NCBI GenBank assembly: GCA_002010065.2
Contig: MTMD02000008.1
Span: 124,001-188,000, forward strand
Source: Candidatus Pyrohabitans jungbluthii
Lineage (GTDB): Archaea > Hydrothermarchaeota > Hydrothermarchaeia > Hydrothermarchaeales > BMS3B
DNA: 64,000 nucleotides
Direction: 5' to 3'
Shown here: piece by piece, positions 37,763 through 46,398 of the stretch
How positions within the stretch are numbered: the first letter of the stretch is position 1
Layout: every line of letters starts with the position of its first letter
Position numbers and translations under genes: made by a program
The notes under the pieces: model-generated
Databases searched by the model: none
What the model was told of the DNA's origin: nothing
The model's input: the letters and a program-made list of their open reading frames with translations, nothing else

Positions 37763-38718
37763 CCTTCGCCACCCTCTACTCGCACACCCTCGAAAGTGAT
37801 GCTAGCCTGTAGCGCCTGGCTTTCTTTGCTAAGCGCTTCTAGCACGGAGTCGTATCTCTCTCTCGCAAAAGCGAGCATACACCCTCCACCACCCGCACCT
37901 GTGAGCTTGGCACCCTCTGCACCAGCGCCGCGGGCTATGTAAACCAGACGAGAGAGCTCAGGCGTGCTTACGCCGAGAGCTTCAAGCAAGCCGTGGTTTA
38001 TGTTCATTAGCTCGCCCAGATGGGAAATATCTCCCTTCTCCAAGCACCGTCTCGCCTCTCTGGTAACCTTGCCTATGTTCCTTATAACCGGGTCAACCAC
38101 CTCGGGCAAGCTTTCCTTCAGCCTGCGCACCTTGGCTACGAGAAGCTTGGTGGAGCGCTCTTTCTGCGTATTTCCTATAATAAGGGGAAGCTCTTCTCTA
38201 ACATCCAGCCTCTCTATGCCCTTGCTCGGAAGCACAAAGAGCAGGCCCCCATGCGTAGCAGCTGCGGTGTCTGTTGGCGAGGCAGAGCCCTGCACCTCCA
38301 GCTCCACTCGATGGGCAAGCGCCGCAAGCCTTGAGTTGCTCACATCTTTGCCAAGCAGCGTAAGCACAGCCTTGAGCGTGGCAACACTCACTGCAGCGCT
38401 GGAGCCAAGCCCGGAGGCGGGCGGAAGCTCGGAGCTTATCCTTAGCTCCAATCCGGTCTCTTCGCCTACCTCCTCGAAGGCTATGCTTACAGCGCGCTTC
38501 ACATACCTGAAGGCACCCTTTGTCTCGTGTAGGTCTTCAAAGGTAAAGCTCTTCCCGGTACCAATGGCGTCGGAATAAACCTTTATTACCTTCTCGTCCA
38601 GCCTCCTAACCCCTACTCTAACCCTTCTCTCAATCGCACCCACGAGGGCTGGCTCGCCGTAGACAACGGCATGCTCGCCAAAGAGTATCACTTTTCCCGG
38701 CGCAGAGACAGTGAGCAT
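37759..38718 (-). CDS. mvk: Mevalonate kinase
   Basis: SAPGKVILFGEHAVVYGEPALVGAI; LPPASGLGSSAAVSVATL; KLTGAGGGGCMLAF. Confidence 0.95.
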   Translation of the reverse strand: MLTVSAPGKVILFGEHAVVYGEPALVGAIERRVRVGVRRLDEKVIKVYSDAIGTGKSFTFEDLHETKGAFRYVKRAVSIAFEEVGEETGLELRISSELPPASGLGSSAAVSVATLKAVLTLLGKDVSNSRLAALAHRVELEVQGSASPTDTAAATHGGLLFVLPSKGIERLDVREELPLIIGNTQKERSTKLLVAKVRRLKESLPEVVDPVIRNIGKVTREARRCLEKGDISHLGELMNINHGLLEALGVSTPELSRLVYIARGAGAEGAKLTGAGGGGCMLAFARERYDSVLEALSKESQALQASITFEGVRVEGGEG

Positions 38719-38972
38719 ATTCTTACAATTGCGGCGGAGTTAAAAAAGGTTGTTGCGGAGGTGGGTTTGGTTAAGTGATAACTAGGGGTTTATATTAAGA
38801 AACAAAGATATCCACTATTGTTTGCTCCTCATGAAAAGAAGATTGACTATGTAATTATTCTTTCTCATCAATTTTTGTTATGTCTCTATCCGATAATAAA
38901 CTACAATAAATAGAAATTATGAAAAAATCAATAGATATTAAATTAAATTTTTAGATAATGTCTTTGTTTGAT

Positions 38973-39025
38973 TGAGATTAATCATGATTGGAAAAATTTT
39001 TTATATGGCACACTATTAATCTCAA
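38973..39025. promoter_or_regulatory. Promoter of the HNH gene bracketed by 11-bp perfect inverted repeat TTGAGATTAAT (38973-38983)/ATTAATCTCAA (39015-39025)
   Basis: TTTTTTATATGG TATA-like element lies between the arms; ATG at 39029. Confidence 0.65.
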
Positions 39026-39028
39026 ATA

Positions 39029-40612
39029 ATGGGCAGAAAGACCATACCAAAAGAATTACGTAGAAGACTGCTCGTCTATTGCGGTCATGAATGTTGTGTT
39101 TGCAATACGAGGATTGGCAGGAATCATATTCATCATATCAACGGCGATCCAAATGACAACAGGGAAGAGAATCTTATACCTCTATGTCCAAACTGTCATG
39201 CTCAAGCCCATAATGGAGTATTTGAAGAAAAAGAGCTTTTGATGTATAAAGAAGCTAAGATTAAAAAAGTCGGAATAAAAGAATTATTAGAAAAGAAGGA
39301 AATTCCTTCCAAAAAATTCGATGATATTTTCTCGATTAAGTTAGACGAAATAGTTAAATCTCTTGAAAAAGGTAATTATGATCCAGAATTAAATGATAAG
39401 ATCGACGAAGTAATAATGCTGTTAAAGGAACGTATAGAAAAGTGGGATGTTCCTTCAGTGAGATTTGGGACTAAAGAACTTTTCTTAAAGTTATACAAAT
39501 ATAGTGGAGATGGAAAAAGACTTACGAACCTTTATAATATTTATGAAGACTTATTCAGATTTGCGTATTTGCAAAGAAAGCATATATTAGGTAATATGAT
39601 CAACGTTTTTTATTCTATCTGGCTTGAAGCATGGCTTTTCGGATATGATGTAGAGAAAGCAGAAAAATGTTGCGATATCTTACTTAGATTAGGATTAGAT
39701 TTTATAGATAATGATTTATCAGTGGCAGAAGATTGCTTGAATATGATTGACAATGCAGCAGGGGATATGTTCGAACCAGAGATTTTAAGCAGAGAAATTT
39801 TATTTGCTGCAGCTGTTGGCGAAAGGAAAGACGAAAGTGAGGAAATGAAAAAATTCTTCGAAACTATTATCGATTATATTAAATGGAATGATGAATATGC
39901 ATGGGATGATGAGAACTACAGTTATTTGATAGATAGTCTAAGTTATGCGGAATCTATTCAAGACGAATATAATATCAATATTGAGAATATAAAAACAAAT
40001 TATCTGATGACTATAGCTAAGAATAACATGAATAAACGAATAGATGAGTATTTGGAATATCTTGTAAGTGGAGAATATGAAGACGAATTCCGAGAGTTTG
40101 AGGCAGAGTATCTGAGTAAACTCTTATTGGCGTACGAAAAAATTGATCCAAATATAGTAGATCATATAAATTCCAAAATTGAAAAGATCGGAGATCAGAA
40201 ATTAAAAAAGGAAATTGATATGATCATTGATCAACATAATCTTCTAAAGAAGTTTTTTAGAGGGTCTGAAATGATTGCTTCATTGAAGGAACTTATTAGA
40301 TTTTTGGAAAATACTTCAGACATTGATAATCTAGGAGTTGGTATAACTACTTATGGCCCTTCTTGGATAGTTTTCCATCAAAAACTTAATAAAAAAGACA
40401 AAGAGGAACTAAGAAAATTGGCAATAAAGTATGACATATACAACTCTGAATTTGAAATATCAGATAATGAAATTATGTTCGAGATGGACTTTCTTGTTTA
40501 TTTAGGAAATAATAAACATGATATGAGACGACTGATTCAATTTCTTAAAGATATTGATAAAAAATTTAAAGTTAAGAGTTTAGTTACGGGCATCGAATTT
40601 AGGTTCAAATAA
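39029..40612 (+). CDS. HNH endonuclease fused to a ~440-aa uncharacterised alpha-helical region
   Basis: CGHECCVCNTRIGRNHIHHINGDPNDNREENLIPLCPNCHAQAH; visibly AT-rich relative to flanks. Confidence 0.88.
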   Translation: MGRKTIPKELRRRLLVYCGHECCVCNTRIGRNHIHHINGDPNDNREENLIPLCPNCHAQAHNGVFEEKELLMYKEAKIKKVGIKELLEKKEIPSKKFDDIFSIKLDEIVKSLEKGNYDPELNDKIDEVIMLLKERIEKWDVPSVRFGTKELFLKLYKYSGDGKRLTNLYNIYEDLFRFAYLQRKHILGNMINVFYSIWLEAWLFGYDVEKAEKCCDILLRLGLDFIDNDLSVAEDCLNMIDNAAGDMFEPEILSREILFAAAVGERKDESEEMKKFFETIIDYIKWNDEYAWDDENYSYLIDSLSYAESIQDEYNINIENIKTNYLMTIAKNNMNKRIDEYLEYLVSGEYEDEFREFEAEYLSKLLLAYEKIDPNIVDHINSKIEKIGDQKLKKEIDMIIDQHNLLKKFFRGSEMIASLKELIRFLENTSDIDNLGVGITTYGPSWIVFHQKLNKKDKEELRKLAIKYDIYNSEFEISDNEIMFEMDFLVYLGNNKHDMRRLIQFLKDIDKKFKVKSLVTGIEFRFK

Positions 40613-40686
40613 CAAACCAAGATAGAAACTTTTTATGAGCTTTGTTAACTTGTATAATCAAACTTCACCACCAATAATCTCCACCC

Positions 40687-41088
40687 ATGTTAAAGCTCCT
40701 GCTCAGGGGCATGTACTATGTGGGCAAGAGTGCTGTGCTGGGAAGCTTTGAGAAGCTGGAGAACTACGAAAAACACCTTCTGGAGGAGGCTTTCAAGCGG
40801 GCGGAGTTCGTCTTCGTTGGCATTGTGGCAGACGATGAGGACAAGCGCCTGAAGGCAAAGATAAGGAAGCTTTCGAAACTTTTGGCAGCGCGCTACCCCG
40901 GGCGCTACGAGGTGGTGGAGGTTCGAGGAGAGTTCGCACCAGCGGTGGAGGATGAAGAGGTCCACACCCTGGTTGTGCCATCGCAGGAGCTTGCTCGAAG
41001 CATCAATGAGGCGAGGGAGAAACGCGGACTAAAGCGCCTTATGGTGGTGGAGGTGCCGCCGCCGGAGGTAGGGGAAACGGGAAATTAA
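40687..41088 (+). CDS. Pantetheine-phosphate adenylyltransferase/cytidylyltransferase-like protein lacking the HxGH motif
   Basis: LLEEAFKRAEFVFVGIVADDED...EEVHTLVVPSQELARSINEAREKRGLKRLMVVEV resembles archaeal CoaD; no GxFDxxHxGH. Confidence 0.45.
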   Translation: MLKLLLRGMYYVGKSAVLGSFEKLENYEKHLLEEAFKRAEFVFVGIVADDEDKRLKAKIRKLSKLLAARYPGRYEVVEVRGEFAPAVEDEEVHTLVVPSQELARSINEAREKRGLKRLMVVEVPPPEVGETGN

Positions 41089-41100
41089 AGTAAAGGTGAA

Positions 41101-41358
41101 ATGTCTGTAGGTCCAATTTCACAGTACTGGGATTCTATAAAACTGGGAGGAAGATCTGTCCATAAGGTGGCTATTGCTTTACTCATTATTGGAGCAATTT
41201 CTTTTCTGGGGTGGTATATTCAAAAAACGTCGCATGCTCCGTTAATTCCCGCTCAAATTAGGGGCTATCCCCCATGGTTCTATGCGGTTGTCATAAGCTG
41301 GCTTATTGTGATAACATATCTTATCTTTTTGGCTTTAACAAAAAAAATGCAAGGGTAA
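41101..41358 (+). CDS. Small two-TM membrane protein
   Basis: Two hydrophobic segments. Confidence 0.5.
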   Translation: MSVGPISQYWDSIKLGGRSVHKVAIALLIIGAISFLGWYIQKTSHAPLIPAQIRGYPPWFYAVVISWLIVITYLIFLALTKKMQG

Positions 41359-41391
41359 TATTACAGGGTGCATACAATCTTAAAGCTTTTC

Positions 41392-43086
41392 TCAGAAGAT
41401 ACTCTTCAAAAACTTTGCGAAGAGGGCAAGCATCCTCTTTATCTTCAGCCCCTGTGACCAGTCCAGCTCCCGGCGGTCTATCATCAGCCTTTCCCTCAGC
41501 TCGTAGAGGGAAGCCTTCACATGCTCCTCCCCCAGGGTGCCCTGCCTTCTATGCGTATCTACAAAGCGGATCATCTCCTTGGATATTGCTATTCTCTGCT
41601 CTATTTCCCTTAAGGTATCCTGGGGTATTAGTCCAGCGTTCGCCTTTATCTCGGCAAGCCTCAAAGCTGCATCGTAGGACAGGTTGACTATGTCATCTTT
41701 GCTCAGGTGACTTGTGCGGTAACTGAGAAAGTCCTTCCAGGTAAGTCCGCGGTCAAGCAGCGAGTAGTGGTCCATGAGCGTATGCGCATATTTAACAAAG
41801 CCATACGCCTCTGGATTCTCGTAGGCGATTGAACCCGGGTCGAGGAAGGGTGCGTAGGGCGAGATGAAGGGTAGAAGTCTCCCGCCGCGGTGCTCCTTCA
41901 CTAAACTTTCAGCCAGCTTTAAAGTGGTGTCTATGCTCTCCTTAGTCTGCCCTCCTAGACCAATCATAAAGTACAGGTCAAATTGCCTGCAACCTGCGTC
42001 GAAGGCTTGGGTGAGCATCTTCATTAGCGCGGCGTTAGAGTAATTCCTGCCTATGATTTCCCTAACCTTCTCGTCCCCAGACTCTGGGGACATCTCTATG
42101 GTGAAGTCGTCCACGCTCCTGCCCAGCTCTTTCATAAATCCTCGCGATGGCGGTGCAAAGAACTCGAATATCAGGGGAATGTCCACCTTCTCCTTTTTAA
42201 GAAGCTCAAGCACGCGCATGCCGTATTGCTCGCCGCCAATAGCTAAATCGCCAAGAATAAACGCCGGCGCCTTGAACTCCTGTATTTTGAGAATGTCCTT
42301 CACCACCATCTCGGGCTTGCGGAAGGCAACGCTATGGCGGTTGCAGACTCTCGCATACGCGTAAGCCGAGCCCCCACAGGCTATGCAGGCGCTCTCACAG
42401 CCTTTGCGGGTGAGCACCGCCATTATCGGCCTTTCCAGGAACTCGTAGAAGGGCAGGATATCCAAACTTCGCGTCCTCAGCATGCTTTTGAAAACATAGT
42501 CATAGTCGAGGGAGAACTCGTCTAAATTAGCGGGCACATAGCGGATGGGGTTTACCCTAACCCGGGAACCCTCACGGTAGCTCAAGTTTGGGACATCGCT
42601 GAGCTTCCCTTTACCCGAGATGGCATCCATGAGTTGCACAAATGGCTTTTCCGTTGAGTCTCCGCGGAGAACAAAATCCACCTCAGGCACATTAGTTAGA
42701 AGCTCTTCATGAAAGTAGCTCGAGGAGAGGCCACCCATTATCACGGGCACATCCTCGTGAATCTGTTTGCACAGCCTTGCCAGGTTTATCGCACCATGAA
42801 CATGTGGCATCCAGTGGAGGTCAATGCCAAAAGCCTTAGCTCGCATCTTTTTAATATACGCCTCTGGATCAAAGTTTGTGTCGCGGAGCATCCGCAGCGC
42901 CAGGTTAACTATTCTTACGCGGTACCCGTGCCTCTCCAGCGTCGAGGCTATAGACACGAAGCCTATAGGATACATCTCAAATACGGGTGTAGAAGGCACC
43001 AGGTCGTTTATCGGTCCCCAGAGGATGGGCCTCTCACGAAAGTCGAAGATGCTCGGCGGGTGAAGCAGAATAAGGTCAGCCTTCAT
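41392..43086 (-). CDS. B12-binding-domain radical SAM protein
   Basis: MKADLILLHPPSIFDFRERP; KGCESACIACGGSAYAYAR CxxxCxxC; GLGGQTKESIDTTLK. Confidence 0.88.
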   Translation of the reverse strand: MKADLILLHPPSIFDFRERPILWGPINDLVPSTPVFEMYPIGFVSIASTLERHGYRVRIVNLALRMLRDTNFDPEAYIKKMRAKAFGIDLHWMPHVHGAINLARLCKQIHEDVPVIMGGLSSSYFHEELLTNVPEVDFVLRGDSTEKPFVQLMDAISGKGKLSDVPNLSYREGSRVRVNPIRYVPANLDEFSLDYDYVFKSMLRTRSLDILPFYEFLERPIMAVLTRKGCESACIACGGSAYAYARVCNRHSVAFRKPEMVVKDILKIQEFKAPAFILGDLAIGGEQYGMRVLELLKKEKVDIPLIFEFFAPPSRGFMKELGRSVDDFTIEMSPESGDEKVREIIGRNYSNAALMKMLTQAFDAGCRQFDLYFMIGLGGQTKESIDTTLKLAESLVKEHRGGRLLPFISPYAPFLDPGSIAYENPEAYGFVKYAHTLMDHYSLLDRGLTWKDFLSYRTSHLSKDDIVNLSYDAALRLAEIKANAGLIPQDTLREIEQRIAISKEMIRFVDTHRRQGTLGEEHVKASLYELRERLMIDRRELDWSQGLKIKRMLALFAKFLKSIF

Positions 43087-43185
43087 GCTTAGCACCGCGA
43101 AGTTTTGGTTATGGCAACAAAGCTATCGTTGAGAAATTGGAAAGTGTTAGGGAGTATGCTAGGTTTTGTCAAAAATAGATAGATA

Positions 43186-43257
43186 TGGGCCTGCCGGGAA
43201 TTGAACCCGGGCCGCGGGGTCCGAAGCCCCGCAGTCTATCCACTAGCCTACAGGCCC
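43186..43257 (-). tRNA. trnR: tRNA-Arg(TCG)
   Basis: Acceptor GGGCCTG/CAGGCCC, anticodon arm CGGGG CTTCGGA CCCCG, T-arm CCGGG TTCAATT CCCGG on the minus strand. Confidence 0.92.
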
Positions 43258-43260
43258 CAT

Positions 43261-43536
43261 TTAGCAAAGGTCTTCGCGCAGCTCATCTGGAAGCATGTGG
43301 GGGATGTCGTCAATTATTGGATACCACCTGCCACATTCGAGGCACAGGAGCACCTCACCCTTTATGGGCTTGAGCTCGCCCGAACACTTCTTGCACCGCT
43401 CAATCTTGCACGCCTTTGCGTAAAAGCGCAGGTTGCAGCTCTCGCAGAGCAGGAAGTCTTCCTCCTTGCGGTACTCTACATCCCCCTTGCACATGGGGCA
43501 CGCGAGGATCTCAAGGAGTTCGCTGTTTATCGGCAT
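43261..43536 (-). CDS. Trm112-family zinc-ribbon-like protein with an extra inserted zinc ribbon
   Basis: LLEILACPMCKGDVEYRKEEDFLLCESC...CKKCSGELKPIKGEVLLCLECGRWYPIIDDIPHML. Confidence 0.75.
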   Translation of the reverse strand: MPINSELLEILACPMCKGDVEYRKEEDFLLCESCNLRFYAKACKIERCKKCSGELKPIKGEVLLCLECGRWYPIIDDIPHMLPDELREDLC

Positions 43537-44119
43537 TTAAAATCCTCCTTATCTCGTCTGCTTTTTTAATGTCTTCCAGGCTGTTAACATTTACAGCCAA
43601 TCTGATATTTTCTGTTATATAAATCTCCTCCTTGCCTTCGAGATTCCTACCATTCACCACGTTTACCCCTGTGGGCACTAAATTGCCCATCACCAGCGTG
43701 GGAGTTAGCCCATAGCGGCGAAACACGCTTATAGGTACCAGCACCGCGAGCGCAGGCGAATCTCTGCGCCGGTACTCGCTTGCCACCTCCTCAATTTCCT
43801 GCGCTCTCAGCAGCGGAAGGTCAGAAGCCACGAGGAGGGTTGCTCCAAGACCAAGCACTTCAACAGCGAAGCGCAGGTCGGCAACGTAGCCATGTCCGGG
43901 TGTGGTTACAACCTCGACGCCAGTGTTCTTCAAAAACTCTGCTGTTCGCGGAGTATACGCAGTTGTGGCAGCGAAAATACGCTCTATGCTCCTCGCTCCG
44001 CTGAGTGCGGCAAGTACATGTGCTACCAGAGGCTTGCCATTAAACTCCAGCAGGGGCTTCTCCACCTTCAGCTTTAACCTCGTGCCCCTGCCACCAGCCA
44101 TTATCAGAGCATCCATCAC
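43511..44119 (-). CDS. cobY: GTP:adenosylcobinamide-phosphate guanylyltransferase-type nucleotidyltransferase
   Basis: MDALIMAGGRGTRLKLKVEKPLLEFNGKPLVAHVL; overlaps cobS. Confidence 0.85.
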   Translation of the reverse strand: MMDALIMAGGRGTRLKLKVEKPLLEFNGKPLVAHVLAALSGARSIERIFAATTAYTPRTAEFLKNTGVEVVTTPGHGYVADLRFAVEVLGLGATLLVASDLPLLRAQEIEEVASEYRRRDSPALAVLVPISVFRRYGLTPTLVMGNLVPTGVNVVNGRNLEGKEEIYITENIRLAVNVNSLEDIKKADEIRRILNADKQRTP

Positions 44120-44844
44120 ACCAGCACCAGCATTGCAACAAGCCGCGAAATCTCGTTCACAGCCCCGAACACATCTCCTGAAATTCCGCCGAAGAGCCTG
44201 TGAGAAGCTTCAACGATGAAAAGCGTGACAGCTGCGACGAGAAGGAGCACAAGCAAAGCGCTCTCCCAGGCGATGGCAAGGAAGGGGAGGTAGACCAGGA
44301 GGCTGAGGAGCATTATCTTGTGGTTACCTCGAAGCACGGTCACGAAGGCGGAGCCCATACCTGAGTGGCTGCTCTGCCTGGCTGCGTAGCCTGCGAGCAC
44401 CATCGCAAACTTGGCTGAAGCCTCTCCCACCACCAGGATGGTAAACATGCCCTTGGCTTCGTATAGCGCCAGGTATGTCAAGAGAAGCACAAAGAAGCCT
44501 GCGCCGAAGGCAGCGACGCCATGGCTAATGTCGTGCATCGCCTTAAGGCGAGCTTCTCTGCTTCCGCGCACCATTGCGGCGTCTGCAATGTCAAGAAGAC
44601 CATCTAGGTGATGAAACCCCGTTAGAAGAAAAAGCACGAGGAGTGCCACACCTGCGGCGATGCTGCGGGGGAGAAAATAGAGCGATGCAAAGGCAACAGC
44701 ACTCGCAACGAGGGCAATCATCACACCCGCCACAGGGAAGAGCCACGCTGCCCGTGCTACTTCCTCATAGCTTTTAAAGCCCATCCTTACCGGAAGAATG
44801 GTCAGAAAACCCAGACACTTTCTGAGTTCCCTTAGAGGGTTCAT
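44116..44844 (-). CDS. cobS: Adenosylcobinamide-GDP ribazoletransferase
   Basis: FLTILPVRMG; FLLTGFHHLDGLLDIADAAMVRGSREARLKAMHD. Confidence 0.93.
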   Translation of the reverse strand: MNPLRELRKCLGFLTILPVRMGFKSYEEVARAAWLFPVAGVMIALVASAVAFASLYFLPRSIAAGVALLVLFLLTGFHHLDGLLDIADAAMVRGSREARLKAMHDISHGVAAFGAGFFVLLLTYLALYEAKGMFTILVVGEASAKFAMVLAGYAARQSSHSGMGSAFVTVLRGNHKIMLLSLLVYLPFLAIAWESALLVLLLVAAVTLFIVEASHRLFGGISGDVFGAVNEISRLVAMLVLV

Positions 44845-44868
44845 GAGATGTACTCTACGAAGGTGTAT

Positions 44869-45957
44869 TTAAGCCTGCTCCCTCTTTGGGAGCTTGACAT
44901 AGAAGATGCTCCCCCTGGGCGAGTTATCCTCAACCCATACCTCGCCACAATGGAGTTCCACTATGCGCTTGACTATAGCCAAGCCTATGCCGGTGCCCTT
45001 CACTCCAGCTTTGTCGAAGCGGGTAAACCTGGAAAAGATGCTCTCCTTGTACTCGTCGGGTATCCCTTCGCCCAAGTCTGCGATGCTTGTAATGCAGAAG
45101 CCGCCCTCCTCCCACACCCTCACGGTGATGGGACTCCCCTCGGGTGAATACTTTAGAGCGTTAGAAAGCAGGTTTGAAAAGGCCTCCTTTATAATCTCAT
45201 TCCCGATTATTCGCCCTTCTGAGTCCTTGATAAAGCTCACCTCTCTGCCTTCCATAAGAGGTGAATATTCCCTGAGGACCTTTTCCCAGAGCTCTGAGAG
45301 ACTTACTTCGCTCTTCTCCAGCGTCTCGATGCTTTCCAGCTTTGATAGCTCTTTAACATCCTCTATGAGTTTGATTATCTTGTTGAGATTCCTCTTCACA
45401 GCCTTGATGTACTCAAGAACCTCCTCATCCTTGCAGGAAGCCTCCATGAGTTCTGCAAAACTCATCGCAAGCCCTGCAGGATTCATCAAGTCGTGATGCA
45501 GGATGTCTATCAAAAGCTCCTTGAACTTGTTGCTCTTCTCAAGCTTTGCATTTGCCTCCCGTATTTCCTCCTCTAACCTGCGCTTCTCCTCCTCAAGGCG
45601 ATGCTTCTCAAGCGCGTCTTCTATCACCTTCTTTATCTTGGAAAAGCTGGATACCGACTTAACTATGTAGTCGGCGGCGCCTGATTTCATCGCTCTGGTG
45701 GCGATCTCCTCATCACCCTGCCCGGTGACCATTATCACAGGCAAGCGATGGCGATTGACAATCTCACCAAGTATCTCAAGACCATCCTCCCCGCGCAGGT
45801 TGTAGTCCAGAAGTATTATATCGAAGCCTTCCCTCTCAAGCAGGGCTCTTGCCTCATCCCAGCTGCCAGTTCCTCTTACCTCAGCATACCCTTTAAGAGC
45901 CCTGTTCACGAGTAATATATCGTCCTCATTGTCCTCTATATACAGAACCTTTATCAT
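44869..45957 (-). CDS. Receiver-histidine kinase hybrid
   Basis: N-terminal receiver (YIEDNEDDILLVNRAL...IILLDYNLRGEDGLEIL); H-box HHDLMNPAG; HATPase_c GTGIGLAIVKRIVELH. Confidence 0.92.
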   Translation of the reverse strand: MIKVLYIEDNEDDILLVNRALKGYAEVRGTGSWDEARALLEREGFDIILLDYNLRGEDGLEILGEIVNRHRLPVIMVTGQGDEEIATRAMKSGAADYIVKSVSSFSKIKKVIEDALEKHRLEEEKRRLEEEIREANAKLEKSNKFKELLIDILHHDLMNPAGLAMSFAELMEASCKDEEVLEYIKAVKRNLNKIIKLIEDVKELSKLESIETLEKSEVSLSELWEKVLREYSPLMEGREVSFIKDSEGRIIGNEIIKEAFSNLLSNALKYSPEGSPITVRVWEEGGFCITSIADLGEGIPDEYKESIFSRFTRFDKAGVKGTGIGLAIVKRIVELHCGEVWVEDNSPRGSIFYVKLPKREQA

Positions 45958-46398
45958 CTACTCCACGACCGGCGGCTGATTGGTAACTATCCAGTAGAGC
46001 TGGATATTTTTTATTGTTTCCATAAAGTCTTTAAAATTTATGGGCTTTACGATGTAGCTATTTGCCCCCAAGTCATAACAGGTTTCTATATCTATGTCGT
46101 TTTTTGATGTGGTAAGCATAACCACAGGAATTCTTCTGAGAACCTCTCTTGACTTTATGTACCTCAGCACCTCGATGCCGTCCACCTTTGGAAGCTTCAG
46201 GTCAAGAAGAATAAGCCCGGGGTGGGGGGCATCTCCCCTCTCCACACGCTTTAAGAACTCCAGCGCCTCCGCGCCGTCTCTTGCGACATGTATCTTATTC
46301 CCGAGGTTGTTCTTTTTGAAAGCCCGCAATGTGAGTTCAACATCATCTTGACTGTCTTCAACAAGCAGTATCTCTATCGCGCTGACCCTGTCCATCAT
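45958..46398 (-). CDS. Single-domain response regulator
   Basis: EILLVEDSQDDVELTLRAFKKNN...GLILLDLKLPKVDGIEVLRYIK...VVMLTTSKND...YIVKPINF. Confidence 0.92.
   Translation of the reverse strand: MMDRVSAIEILLVEDSQDDVELTLRAFKKNNLGNKIHVARDGAEALEFLKRVERGDAPHPGLILLDLKLPKVDGIEVLRYIKSREVLRRIPVVMLTTSKNDIDIETCYDLGANSYIVKPINFKDFMETIKNIQLYWIVTNQPPVVE

Noticed and set aside
39029-40612. HNH protein as a Cas9/IscB or group I intron homing endonuclease
   Set aside because: No RuvC motif, arginine-rich bridge or repeat array nearby; no split host gene around it.
38700-40690. Integrated element (provirus/transposon) around the HNH gene
   Set aside because: No integrase, transposase, tRNA att site or flanking target duplication was seen; only a single-gene island is supported.
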